The notes beneath the pieces were generated by a model that made no database searches, was not told where the DNA came from, and saw only the letters and a program-made list of their open reading frames with translations. Positions 15,670-27,500 of a stretch of 52,045 nucleotides of DNA are shown in pieces. The DNA lies in the NCBI RefSeq assembly GCF_000220395.1, contig NW_004085925.1, positions 1 to 52,045 of the forward strand, written 5' to 3'. Origin of the DNA: Ichthyophthirius multifiliis. Lineage: Eukaryota; Ciliophora; Oligohymenophorea; Hymenostomatida. The stretch's first letter is position 1. The number at the start of each line of letters is the position of its first letter. A program made the position numbers and the translations under genes.

Positions 15670-16211
15670 TTTCTTATTTGTATAATCTTAATTTTTATTT
15701 AACAGTATTAATGTTAAAATTTTATAAATATAAAAAAAATATAAAACAGTCTATATAAATAATAAAAGAATATATAAAAATAAAAATTAGGTATATATCA
15801 ATAACACGTAAAATTTTATTATAATAAATTCTTTTATAAATATAATATAATAAAACATGTTCATATAATATTATAAATAAGTATTAAAAAAATAACAAAT
15901 ACTTTAAAATTTGTATTTATTATTAATATTTTTAATTATTTTATTATAATATATATACATATATATTTTTTTAAAAATTTATTGCAATGTAAATAAAATA
16001 TATTAGATAATACTATATTATATTATTATTATTATTAAAAAAATATTAAAATTGATTCAAAATAATATTTTTGCATAATGTTTTTAATTAAAAAAAAAAA
16101 TAAAAAATTATTTTTGTTAATATAAATAAAAAAAAAATATATTTTATTAATAATAATTAATTAAATAAAAAAATTAAAAAAAAAAAAAAAAAAAAAATAA
16201 GTATACTAATA
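15670..16211. other. Divergent promoter region PEPD / BET
   Basis: Head-to-head spacer of 542 bp, A/T only, with A runs at about 16162-16197. It must carry both promoters, but no discrete motif could be picked out. Confidence 0.4.
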
Positions 16212-17508
16212 ATGATATAAAATCCATAAATAATATAGAAAGATGAAATTTAAGTACATTTATTATTTAATTATATTAAAATAAATAATATTAATTTCAT
16301 AAAATTAAAAAAAAAATATTTTTAAAATATACATATAAATATAATTTAAAATTTAATACTATTATTTTATTTAATATTTTTTTACCTTATCATAATTAAT
16401 ATATTTCAATAATAAAAAAAAAAAAAAAATTAAAAAAAAAAAAAAAATAGGATTTTTTCTTAACTGAAAAATAATTTAAATTAATTTCTGATTTATTACC
16501 GAAAAGTTATTCTTTACAATTTACAGAAAAATTAAAACGCAAAAAAAAAGCTATAAATTTTTACATAAATACTTTAGTTACACCTAAACCTTTAAAAAAA
16601 ATTAAAAGAAACCACTCCTAAACTAAATATCCTAACAATTAAAATTACCAAAACCTATTAACATGTTTACAAAAACATCCCTAAGCTGGACCATTTTTAT
16701 AACCTGTAAATCCCCAGTTATAAGGATGCCCTGATTATTTATAAATAATTACACATCCAATGGATTTATCTACAATATAAAATAACCTAAGATAAAACAA
16801 ATATAGATCAGATAAATAATTTTTATAAGACATTCGTTAAATATGGTCTAACAGCTATATTTATAATCCAAAGTCTTCTTATTTATACTAAGTAACATTA
16901 TAAATGGACTAATTTTTCGAATAAAAAGTACAAGAAATATTCCAAAATAAAAACAATAATCCTTTAGTAAATTTACACAATCAAGTTAATTAATTATAAA
17001 AGGAAATCTCTGGAATGAACTCTAAATCTAAAACACTGAAGGCTTTTAATAATTAAAATCTTTCATATTTTTCAACTCAAAAATAATAGAAAATTAATAC
17101 TCCGATGAATCCAAATGAAAAAAAAACTCTTAAGTAAAATATACTTAAATTACCTGCTGATGCCTATACAGGAGTTTGGGAAATACTTAAACAAGAATGC
17201 AATACTAGAAATTAATAATTGTCTTTTGATATTGATGCTTTAAGTGTGAGAAAAGTTCGAGAACTTGAATAATATGTAAATATGAGACTTAATAAACACT
17301 AAAAAAAGTTAGTCAAATTATAATAAAAAACCCAAAAAAAAAAAAAAGGAAGCGATGAGGAAAATTCTATAACTTTATAAAATTAACCTTTAATTTAATA
17401 AGGTATAAAATTAAAATTATTTTTAATTTTTTTTTTAATATAAAATTAATTTATTTTCTTTTTATACTTTTAGAAAATAGTGGTGTTAATATTTCTTAAA
17501 CTATTTGA
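16212..17508 (+). CDS. BET-family protein: bromodomain plus NET domain
   Basis: Nuclear reader of acetylated histones with a single bromodomain and an extraterminal (NET) domain. Exons 16212-16253, 16451-17402, 17474-17508, 342 aa. The bromodomain is about residues 85-190: LLTCLQKHPQAGPFLQPVNP, GCPDYLQIITHPMDLSTIQ, FLQDIRQIWSNSYIYNP with the acetyl-lysine-binding Asn in YNP, then MDQFFEQKVQE. The NET domain follows at about 240-300: NEKKTLKQNILKLPADAYTG, VWEILKQEC, SFDIDALSVRKVRELEQYV. The tail is basic, then SDEENSI, ending ISQTI and TGA. The start at 16212 was chosen because only this ATG gives a GT-AG exon (14 codons) in phase with the large exon; the 197-nt intron is filled with A runs. 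Animal BETs have two bromodomains; one is normal in plants and many protists. Confidence 0.92.
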
Positions 17509-18639
17509 ATTAAAAATATTAAAATTATTTGAATCCTATATTTATAAATAATAAAGAAAAATATTCATTATTTTCCATAATTATTAAAAAAAATATTCGA
17601 GTAAACATATTAATTACTTTTATTTTTTATTCGTTTATTTTTTATTTTTTTTTTTCTAATAATAATAATAATTTCCTTTATTATATATATTTTTTTTTTA
17701 TTTATTTTAAATTTTATATGAAAAAACTAAAAAATAAAATTTGTTTCATAAAATATTCATGTATTTATTTAAAATATTATTGCGGATGAAAAAATAAAAA
17801 ATTAAGAATAAAAAAAAATGTATAAAATATTAAAAATTAATATCATATTATTTAAAAATAATTTATTATACAAATAAAATAATATTTTATATATTATTAA
17901 TTAATAATTTTTTTATTTATGAATTATTTTTTTTTCTATTATTTAATTTTATTAAAGAAAAAATAAACATAGTTGAATAAATACATTATCACTTAAAATT
18001 TTAAACATAATATAAAATATAGATAAAATAGTATAAATCAGTTTAAAATTTATTAAAAAGTAATATGCTTAATATAATTATTTGATTATTTTATTTCATC
18101 ATTCAAATATTTTATGGAAACAATATAAAAAAATGTATAATATTATATTTATATATTAATTAATTATAATTTTATTTTAAAATATCTATTATTAAAAAAA
18201 ACTTTAATATTTCTTATATATTTATATTTTAAATATAATATCATTTAATAATGTTCTTATTTAATAAAAAATATAAAAAAATTGTTATAAAATTTGAATT
18301 TTAATAAAAATTTTCTTTTAATTTTTTAAAAATACAAAAGATTTATATTTTAACAAAATTTTTAATTTATTCCAAATTAATTATTAATTTGTTATATTTA
18401 ATAATTTAGAAATAAAAATTGAATAAAAATATTTAAATTCTTTTAACAAATATTTTGTGGCGTTCAATATTCTATAATATATTTATTTAGAAAATATAAT
18501 CTTTACTTTATGTAGAAAAATATATATATATATAATAAGTATTTAAAAAATATTAAAAATTAATATAATGAACTAAACATTTATATTATTATATATACTA
18601 CTAATAATTATAAACTTTAAAAATTTATTTTAAAGTTTT
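17509..18639. other. Intergenic, AT-rich
   Basis: Long spacer after the BET gene. A hydrophobic open stretch at 17529-17789 is 3'-flank low-complexity sequence without an ATG start. Nothing else was seen. Confidence 0.55.
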
Positions 18640-19400
18640 TCAAGATTATATAACCTATATTGTTAAACAAAGGCAAGAACTTATGTAGTTCTTACCTATG
18701 CATTTCCCCTTAACATTTGAACCTTAAAAAGTTCAATATATGTACACTATAAAAAATTTTGTTTTGCTTTAAAAGTACACTCTAGTAGGATAATGGCGAA
18801 CTCACGTAGATAGATGTTCCAGCTCATTTTGAAGAAGGATGAAACATAAGGAGAAAAAATCTTAAAGAAATTGTTTTACTTTTAGTAATAATAAACATTA
18901 GTGAGTAAGTAAAGAAAAATTGTGACAAATCTAGTATATTTCAAACTGGGAATAAAAATGTGAGAATATTCATTAAGATGGTTTTTGTTGATGTTATAAG
19001 GACTGATTGGTATAAATAATGGCTTAATTAAGACATTATTTTAAATAAAGATGAAAAAGGAGTTAACAATAACCTTGATTATATAAAGAAACTTGTGAGT
19101 TTTTAGATTTTAAAATTTCTACTATGCTATGGACATGAATAAACAGATTCGGTTAATAGATTTATGATTTATATTAATATTTTTAATTTAGAATTATAAT
19201 TATTGTAATATAATAAGTTCTAAATTGATCTTCTAATTAATTTGGATTAAGTTCCATGAATTCAGGTCTTTGGTTTTTGTTACTCTTCCTAAACCGAAAA
19301 ATAGATAAGGGTTTCCGGTTTGATTTTATGCGATTATTGATGAAGATAAGTAAGATATTATTATAAAAAATAATGATTATAATTTGATAATTTTAGTTTT
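18640..19400 (+). pseudogene. Unrecognised G/C-richer island, probably broken gene and/or structured RNA
   Basis: About 760 bp that stand out from the A/T spacers on either side by frequent G and C. Plus-strand frames read like protein but change several times. A putative 3' splice site near 18635 leads into DYITYIVKQRQELMQFL, MHFPLTFEPQKVQYMYT. Another frame contains NGELTQIDVPAHFEEG. A third part reads KMVFVDVIRTDWYKQWL, NKDEKGVNNNLDYIKKL. The last reads RSLVFVTLPKPKNRQGFPV and FYAIIDEDK. DVIRT recalls the first motif of TBC Rab-GAP domains, but this is weak. Internal TGA codons occur. A strong hairpin lies at 18671-18697. A degraded gene is the simplest reading; an RNA gene at 18660-18800 cannot be excluded. 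The minus strand is also partly open. Confidence 0.3.
18671..18697. other. Inverted repeat, 11-bp stem with 5-nt loop
   Basis: AGGCAAGAACT, loop TATGT, AGTTCTTACCT: 10 of 11 positions pair, four of them G-C. This is rare in DNA of this composition. A weaker 5-bp hairpin (TGAAC / GTTCA) follows at 18718-18735. No terminator or known RNA family was recognised. Confidence 0.7.
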
Positions 19401-19698
19401 TTTATATGAAAATATTTTTATGTGAAAATAAAATTAATTATAAATACTTTTATTATATTATTAAAAATATTTTACAAATATATATAATTATTTAATTTTT
19501 TTTATTTATTAAAATTAATTAATTTATTTTTATTTGATATCTAATAATTATTATAACAAGTAATTATTCTAAGATAAAAGAAAAAAATAATATAATTCAT
19601 AATATTAATTGAATTAAATTAAACAAACAAATAAATAGATAAATATAAAATATAAAATAAATTTGAAATAAAAAAAAAAAATTAAAAAAACTTAAAAT

Positions 19699-21206
19699 AT
19701 GTAATATTAATTCTTTCATCCAGTTTACTTAAAAGAGCAATAAAAATTTACATTCTTAATGGTAATAATAGAAGTATTTTGCTTATTCAACCTTTACTTT
19801 TTCGGTTCTTATGATTTCTCAAATACTGAAAATCACCGTTTTCAAATATGACAGGGTGCAAATTTGATGATATTCATAGGATTCGGACTATTAATGTCTT
19901 TTTTACGCAACTATCTATTAAGTACTCTAATATTAACATTTTTAGTTGCTTTTATGTCATTTTAAATATATCCAGTATTCTCTCAAATAATCAACTGTTC
20001 ATGGCATTTAGATATTCCATATCAGATCATGTTCAATGTTCGAACATTAGCACTAACATCTTTTTCATCAGCTACTGTTTTGATAAGTTTTGGAGCATTA
20101 ATAGGCAAAATAACGCCTTTTTAATTAATGCTGATGACTTTAATAGAGACATTTGGATATTGCATAAACGAAAAAATCGCATTTGAAATGGGACTTGCAG
20201 ATGTAGGAAGTTCAGCAATAATTCATATATACGGAGCATTTTTTGGCCTAGCAGTATCAAAAATATTATCTCCAAAAGAAGCTTTTGAGAACAAAAAAAC
20301 AGAAGCTAATTATATCTCTGACTACATGGCAATGGCTGGAACTTTGATTTTATGGGTCTATTGGCCTTGTTTTAACGCAGTCCTTACCGAAGACAATAGC
20401 GAAACATAAAATAGAGTTTATGTAAATACCGTTTTGGGGCTATGTGGTAGTTCTTTTATTGTATTTATTTGCACCATTCATTTAAGAAATGGTTAAGCTA
20501 AATTTAATATGGTTGATTTATAAAATGCGGCTTTAGCTGGAGGTGTTGCTATTGTATGAAAAATTAAAAATATTTATTTATATTTATATAATTTTAGGGT
20601 ACAAGTGCTAATATGAATATTACACCTGGCACAGCTGTAATTATAGGTATGTTGGGAGGATTAGTATCAAATTTCGGATACGCTAAATTATAAGGTTGGA
20701 TTCTATAAAATATTGGTATACATGATGTTTGCGGTATTTTAAATTTACATGGATTACCAGGAATTATAGCAGGAATTTCAGGATTTATTATTACTACGAA
20801 TGCAGATTAATCTATGGATAGTCCTGAAGTTTTAGCTCAAATATATCCTAAATATAATTAATAATATTGGGATGCTTCTAGATAGAGTATCATATAATTA
20901 AGCTTTTTATTGATAAGCCTTTTTTCATCTATTGGGTTAGGTCTAATGACAGGAACAATCCTTAAATACACAGGGAAGCTTTAAACTTATTTTTATGATG
21001 ATAAAGAATATATCTAATTATAAGAATATAAGTATGAAGATTTAGAAGAATTAGTCAATAAAATTGCTGAATTAGGGAATTAGGTTTAATTTTTAAATGA
21101 TGATGAAAATAAAGAGAATATTGAAATGAAAAAAATAAGCAATAAATAAAATATTACAAATAAAGAATAAAAAAAAGAAAATGATATTTAATAATTATTG
21201 ATTTGA
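19699..21206 (+). CDS. Rh-type (Amt/Rh family) ammonium transporter
   Basis: Membrane channel for NH3/NH4+ (possibly CO2), Rhesus branch of the Amt/MEP/Rh family. Exons 19699-20553 and 20598-21206, intron 44 nt, 487 aa. The Rh hallmarks are present: GANLMIFIGFGLLMSFLRNY, ALTSFSSATVLISFGALIG, then IIHIYGAFFGLAVS and GILNLHGLPGIIAGISG, which give the twin pore histidines, and NITPGTAVIIGMLGGLVSNF between them. Around 11-12 membrane spans. The cytoplasmic tail of about 75 residues is acidic and coiled-coil-like (YEDLEELVNKIAELGNQV). One in-frame TGA at 19849-19851 sits just before the conserved QGANLMIF block, between TM1 and TM2; homologues have an aromatic residue there. All else is intact. 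A downstream start at the Met in ANLMIF would lose TM1, so the upstream ATG is kept. It could be a single-base error, read-through, or a null allele. Confidence 0.92.
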
Positions 21207-21291
21207 TTTTTTTATAAATAAAAATAAGATATATAGAAAAATGGAAAAAGAAAAATATATATATATATAAAATAATTAAAAAATTTATATA

Positions 21292-21324
21292 TTCATATAT
21301 ATATATATATATATATTTATATAA

Positions 21325-21373
<49 letters not shown>

Positions 21374-21376
21374 TAT
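21292..21376. repeat. (TA)n tract
   Basis: About 80 bp of TA units broken by a short TTTATATAATTATTTA segment, 90 bp past the Rh gene stop. Confidence 0.8.
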
Positions 21377-22050
21377 ATGTTTATAAAAATTAAAAATACT
21401 TATTTCTATTATTTTTATATTTTTTTTTATTTTTATTTTTATTTTTAATTTTTTTTTTTATAAATTTAATTTTACCTTTTATTTATTAATAATTTAATTT
21501 TTAGTAATTTTTTTATTTTATTTAAATTATCTAATATATTGTATTATATTATATTTTTTTATGATTTAATCTTTTAACTATTTTAATTTTTTATAATTTA
21601 TAAAAAATAAATTAAAATACAAATTAGACATAAAGAATTTTACTATTAAATATTTAAAAATGGGTTAGAATAAAATTTAAAATAATAATAATTCTTAAAT
21701 ACCTATATATAATCTTTAATAAATAAAAAATGAAAAAAATATTAAATAAATTATCATTTTATATAAAAAGAAAATAATATTAATTCTATTTTTAATAATG
21801 TATAATAAAAACTTCAAAATATAAAAATAAAATAAAAATAATAATGAATATTTTCTTTATTTATACTTCTTTTTAGCTATTAAAAACCTTTTAATTATTC
21901 CAAAGCTACCATTTTTTTACAAATTTTTTTATAAATAATCCTTTTTAAAATAAGTTGAGTAAGTAGATTTTAAAAATCAGCAAGATCTATTATTAAAAAC
22001 AGCAAAATTTTTATTGCTATTATTTTTTAGAATATAAATAAAATGAAATT

Positions 22051-22096
22051 AATTTAATTGATTAAGAATATATAATTTAATTGATTAAGAATATAT
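22051..22096. repeat. Perfect 23-bp tandem duplication
   Basis: Two identical adjacent copies, 22051-22073 and 22074-22096, starting AATTTAATTGATTAAGAAT. It is too complex to be a microsatellite; probably a local replication slip. Confidence 0.9.
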
Positions 22097-22239
22097 AACA
22101 TAAAGTATAAATTATTAAATTTAAAATAATTAATCATTTTTCAATTTGATATATTTCCTAAAAATATTTGATGAAATACGAATATATATAAATTATAAAG
22201 TAATAGAAGAAAATATATCACTTATTTTATTTATTAGCC

Positions 22240-23827
22240 ATGTCTCAGTAACGAAAAATAATTCTAATAGAAAATGCAAAACATTTAATCAAAAATAAAA
22301 TAAAAAACCATAATAAATAGCTTTTAAAACAAGAAAATAAAAGGAAAAAAATTAGCTGCATTTCAAGGATTAAAATAAGATTTCTTTTAAACAAAGCAAA
22401 TATATAAAATATACTAAAATTATTAAGTAATTCTAATTTAGATTCTTATAATAGAAATATTTTCGAAAATAATTATTTGATTTTACCTCCTTTTCAATGA
22501 AATAAATCAATGGATATATTAAAGAAGATGCAATATATTTAAAAAAAGAAGAAAATAAAAAAAATAGTTAAATTTAACTATATCCAAATATTTTTTTAAA
22601 AAAAATACTAAAAAATCCAAATTAATATAAGTTTAAATAGATATAAAAAATCATGTTTAATAAAATATTATATTTTCTAAAAATTATTTTGAATTTAGAT
22701 AATATTTTTTTTAAATGTAGCTTCAGGCCTTATTTATAGAGAATATGTGTTTAAAATTATATAAAAATTAAAATAATTTTTATAGAATATTTGATAAATA
22801 AAAATATTATGAAAAAAATGAATCATAAAATTTAATTTTTCTTTAAAAGAATTGTTTTTAGGTTTTATATTTAAAAAATATTTAAAAAAAAAAAATTAGT
22901 GTATATGTTATTAAATATTTTATTTAAAAAAAAATAAAAAATAATTTTATATATATATATTAATAAATATAATATATCAATATAAAAGTAATATTTGATA
23001 TATAAATAATTAATTTTTAAATAAATTAAATTAATTATTAACGGGATTTATTATTAACATAAATCTAAAAACATAAATTTATTAATTAAAAATCTTTCTA
23101 AATTTCTAAAATTCTAAAAATAACTGATTAATAAGATAAATTAATAATGTCTTAATTTGCTAATATTTTAATATATAAGCCAGGAAGGAAATGGATAAAA
23201 AAAAAGAAATAAATAATATAATGAAACGTAAAACTTTTATGACTTTTAAAGAATTTAAAAACAAGTATTAAAAAATAAAAAAAGCAAAAAAAAATAACAA
23301 AAAAAGATTTATATATTTAATAATAATAAAAAAAAGTAAAATTATCAAAATCTCCAAAATATATTTTAAAAATAATTAAATATCTAGTTATAAATAATAG
23401 ATAAAACCATATTTCTCTTTACTAAACATAACTATATAGATATAACTTTCTTTTGATTTAAGAGTTAAATATGAGAGTGAAAGCATTCACTAAAAGATAT
23501 TATAAAAATCAATTAAAATTGAAATTAAAATAAAACTTTTATAAAATACTAAAGAAGATAATTTCTTAAAAAAATTAAAACTTATACTAAAATCTTTTAA
23601 TAATTTATTATTTTGAAAAAATATACAATTCATTTAGAAATAGCTTAATTATTGTTAAAACTGATACACATAAAGAAATTATATAATAATATAAGAGAAT
23701 ATATATGAAATTTACGATTAAAACTTAATAAAATTATATATTTTTAAAATATAAAAAAAGTTAAATTTTATATTCAGAATCATCTTTTTTTCGGCTTTTG
23801 ATTTCTTAAAATTGTAGCCTAAAATGA
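22240..23827 (+). pseudogene. Unrecognised coding stretch, interrupted
   Basis: A chain of plus-strand open stretches. It starts at ATG 22240 (MSQQRKIILIENAKHLIKNK) and runs 86 codons to a TGA at 22498-22500. A neighbouring frame carries on with SKNYFEFRQYFFQ, QALFIENMCLKLYKN and YYEKNESQNLIFLQKN (about 22500-22930). From ATG 23191 (MDKKKEINNIMKRKTFMTFK) 141 codons follow, with LSFDLRVKYESESIHQKI, to TGA 23614-23616. The adjacent frame contains FEKIYNSFRNSLIIVKTDTH and ends SFFRLLISQNCSLK at TGA 23825-23827. No domain is recognised and composition is biased to K, N, I and Q, so open frames are only weak evidence. It may be one decayed or badly assembled gene, or two small genes. Confidence 0.3.
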
Positions 23828-24525
23828 AAGATGCTCCAAAAAATATATATTTTATATAAAATTAACTTAAAAGTAAATTTTTTTATATTAATTTTTTTTA
23901 TTATTAAGGAAAATAAATTTTTATTTATTCATTTTTTCAAAATTTTTTTGTGAATAAATCATAAACAATTATTAAAAATTCGAAAAAGCCTATTTTTGCC
24001 TTACTTCAATAATTTTAAAAATAAATAAATAGGAGATTTCCAAAAAAAAAAATATAGGCTATCATATGGATCATTTTTAATTATATTAATTTATTAATTT
24101 AATTCTTAATAAACAATTTATTTATTTTTCTTATATCCGATTAAATTATAGTCTAAATTAATTTTTTTATGAATCAATGTAATATATCATTTCTGGATTT
24201 AACTATCATTTTATTGTTTCTTATAAAATAATAAAAAATAAAATAAAATATATACTAAATAAAATATATACAAGATAATATTAAAAATTTATTTACAAAA
24301 CATTATTAAATAATAAAATTTAATTAAATATTAAAATATAAATTAAGCAAATAAAAAAGATAATAAATTCAGTCAAAATAAAAAAAAACATTAACTTTAT
24401 ATAAAAAAGTTAAAAAATAAAATAAAATTATGAATTGCATAAATGAAAAACTATCAATATATAATATATATTATTAAAATAAAAAAAACAAATATATAAC
24501 TAAAAATAAAAATAAATAAAATAAA
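23828..24525. other. Intergenic, AT-rich
   Basis: Spacer before the LRR gene. A minus-strand frame of about 98 codons (about 24085 down to 23789) is open but unrecognised and overlaps the end of the preceding plus-strand stretch, so it is not called. Confidence 0.5.
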
Positions 24526-27500
24526 ATGTAAACAAACGACTAATTACAAAGAGTAAATTAAAAAGGAAAGTAAAACATATTAGAAACAATAGTACTAACC
24601 AAATCATTTGTAAAGTAGTCCAAAGACTATAAATTTCGAGATTTTACAAATATTACATCAACTCAGGATTTAAAATAAGCCACACAAACGTACTGTAAAT
24701 AATTTTAAGCATCAAATACATTTCAAAACCGTTCTTTTAAGAATACATTTTACGGTTTCAATCAAAAAACCAACCCCTAATATAACTAATAAGATTAATA
24801 TTATTAACTAAACACAAAACCTTACATAGAAAAAATGTATATATCACCAAAAACATACTAATCAACAAAGGCGGATGCATATGGTTTAGAGTTTCCCTAA
24901 TTATAGGAAAAAACTGAGAAAAATAATACCTTTTACCTAACAGAAAACTTTAAGTTAGCAAAAAGCACTAAATCTGAGAGCGATTAAAGTATCGGATGTA
25001 CATCTTTTACAACTATATAGAAGTTAAATTTGAACCGGTTTAATAAAAACAGGAATAATTAGAAATATATAAATATTAATAATTAATAAATATAATAAAA
25101 TAATAATGTATAAGTATTAGTCAACAATTAAAAATATTTACAATATTAAAAAAGTTACAAAAATATTGCTTGTATAATTGAATAAAATAAATATTTTAAA
25201 TCTCAAAATAAAATAGAAGAAGCAATGCTCTCCACTACTTTATTGAATCGAAGTTTAATGCCTAGACAATTAGGACTTATGCCCCCATTTAAATAAAAGT
25301 AGAAGTTTTTATAAAATTACTACATAAAATAATTAAATAAAGACTTCAAAAAAAATTAAGAATTCATATAAAAAAAGCTAAAAAATTAGAAATTAAAAAT
25401 CAATATTTCATATTTACATATCGCCCAATATGTTGAAATGGTTTCAAAAGCACTACTTCATTCTGATTTTTAAGATTTATGGAGTATAAATATTTCCAAT
25501 AACCAATTAACAGGACCTTCAGTACTTAAAATTTCCACAAGTCTTCCAGAGACTATTAAAAGTATTAACATTTCTAATAATCTGATAGGTCCAACTGGCT
25601 TTTTTGGCATAATGCCTTTATTAAATTCTAAAAAATATAACACTTTAAGAAGTTTGAACTTAGAAAACAATAATCTATCTGATTTAGGTCTAATGCCAAT
25701 TCTAAAAGGAATATACTAAAATATGTCCTTATTTATTTTAAATATTTCAAATAATAAACTAACAGACCACGTAGCCTTCGAAATAAAATCATTGTTAATG
25801 AAAAACTCGTATTTATAGGAAATATATTTAAGATGGAACACATTTTCCTCTAAAGGAGGTCTATAAATAGCAGAAGGTTTAAAAGAAAACCTAAACCTAA
25901 GAGTTATAGACTTATCGCATAATGGTTTAGGTTCTATCCCATCTTTAAAATGTAGCTTAAAGATAATCCAAAGCTGCAATGTATAAGGATCGGGAGTTCG
26001 ACATTTAGACCTATCTTATAATTAATTTAAAGTCTCCGAGTGCTAAGAAATGTAATAGGCTATAATCCCAAACAAAACCATATATGGGCTACATATCGAA
26101 GGCAACGAATCACACGCTTTGGTAGATTCTAGAGGTTTTCTACACATTCCTGATTCTTATATTTTGCATTAAAAAAAAAGCCTAAGTTCTTAACAATTAT
26201 ACCCAAGAAAAATCGAAAACGTAAAACTTAAAGGATTTAATAAAATGCAAAATTTTGATTGCAAATAAGTCGATAATTGTTGGATTTGTGATGGATGGTT
26301 TGAGGTAAAATTCGAAATAAAAGACACTTCAAGTGATCTTTTTGGGGGAGAGCCAGTTTTTTTACACTTAGATTTTGATAATTATGTACCTGTATATATG
26401 GATAGAGATATCGAAAATCCCAATATATTTCAAGTTTACAGAATGTGTCCCCCCAATAGGACTGTGAGTTTTTTTTTCACTGATCCTTGTAAAAATGTTG
26501 CCTATCATTCAAGAGAATACGACAATAAACCTTTCGAAGTTTTACCTGAAAGCGGTTTAAAAATTTGCGAAGAAAAAAATGAACATGGTGAAATCATCAA
26601 AAAATTCAAAGTAAAATACTTAGATTCAACCGTAATGATATACGAATGTCCTTCAATGATTAATTACGTTGACACTTTTTTGGAAAAACACATTATTAAT
26701 AAAAATGATTTCGAACCAAAAGTAAAAGCCATACCCAGACAGCCTGAAACTTACTTCAGAATTACTAAAACAGACTAATGGCATCGAGGAGTATCCCTTT
26801 TTAGAGATTATGTAGCTGATTCAGCCGCTTTAGACGCTAAATGTTTTGAATTTGACTGGGGAGTGAGTAAATTACCTAAATTATTTTCTAAAGGAGGCGA
26901 TATTGAACTATGTAAATCTATAATGAAAGCTCTTTATCCATATATAAGGATAGTTTATAAATATTTATCTTGTTAAGGTTTGTAAAACGAAATATATTGC
27001 ATATCGCCGAATATATTCACAACATTCATCCAAAAAACAGGAGTAATAGCAAGCAATTAACAAAATAAAGATCTTCCTAATTTCATTCTCGCGGATTCCG
27101 ATTTATTATTTGTGGCATCCTCCACAGTTGCTTAGAAAATAAAAACTTATCGAAAACCAGACAAAGTTTTAATCAGAAATGAATTTTTAGAACAACTAGG
27201 AAGAATATCTTAAGAGAAGTATTTTTCGTAAAGAAATTAAATAGCTTAAATGAATAGTTAAGGCCTAAGATTATTCTTTAATGAGGAAAATTTAATCGAT
27301 CATTTTTTAGAATATGACTCGCCCTAAGAATGGAGAGTTTCCAGATATTGGCTTGAACCATGCGATATTGTGATGAAAAAATATTTAAATTTTATAAAGA
27401 TTTTATGGAATTAATGGGCTGATTACAAAAAATAAGAAAAAAAATACTTTTCGACTACTAAATCTATGTCAGTATATGAATTTAGAGACATGGTTTATAA

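Larger units (their letters stand above)
21207..22239. other. Intergenic, AT-rich with (TA)n and a tandem duplication
   Basis: (TA)n at about 21292-21376, T-rich DNA to 21560, and a 101-codon open frame at 21844-22149 that contains a 23-bp tandem duplication. As the repeat unit is not a multiple of three, that frame is unlikely to be a gene. Confidence 0.5.

Noticed and set aside
17529-17789. 86-codon hydrophobic open frame after the BET gene
   Set aside because: No ATG start (it begins at TTG), only F/I/Y/N/K-rich low-complexity sequence, in the 3' flank of a complete gene.
18691-18760. U1 snRNA-like signals (CTTACCT and an Sm-like AAATTTTGT)
   Set aside because: The 5' arm is buried in a hairpin and the U1 stem-loop I and II motifs are absent.
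24768-24780. CCAACCCCTAA, similar to a ciliate telomere or telomerase-RNA template
   Set aside because: A single copy lying inside the LRR coding frame (KTNPQYN); there is no repeat array and no RNA structure around it.
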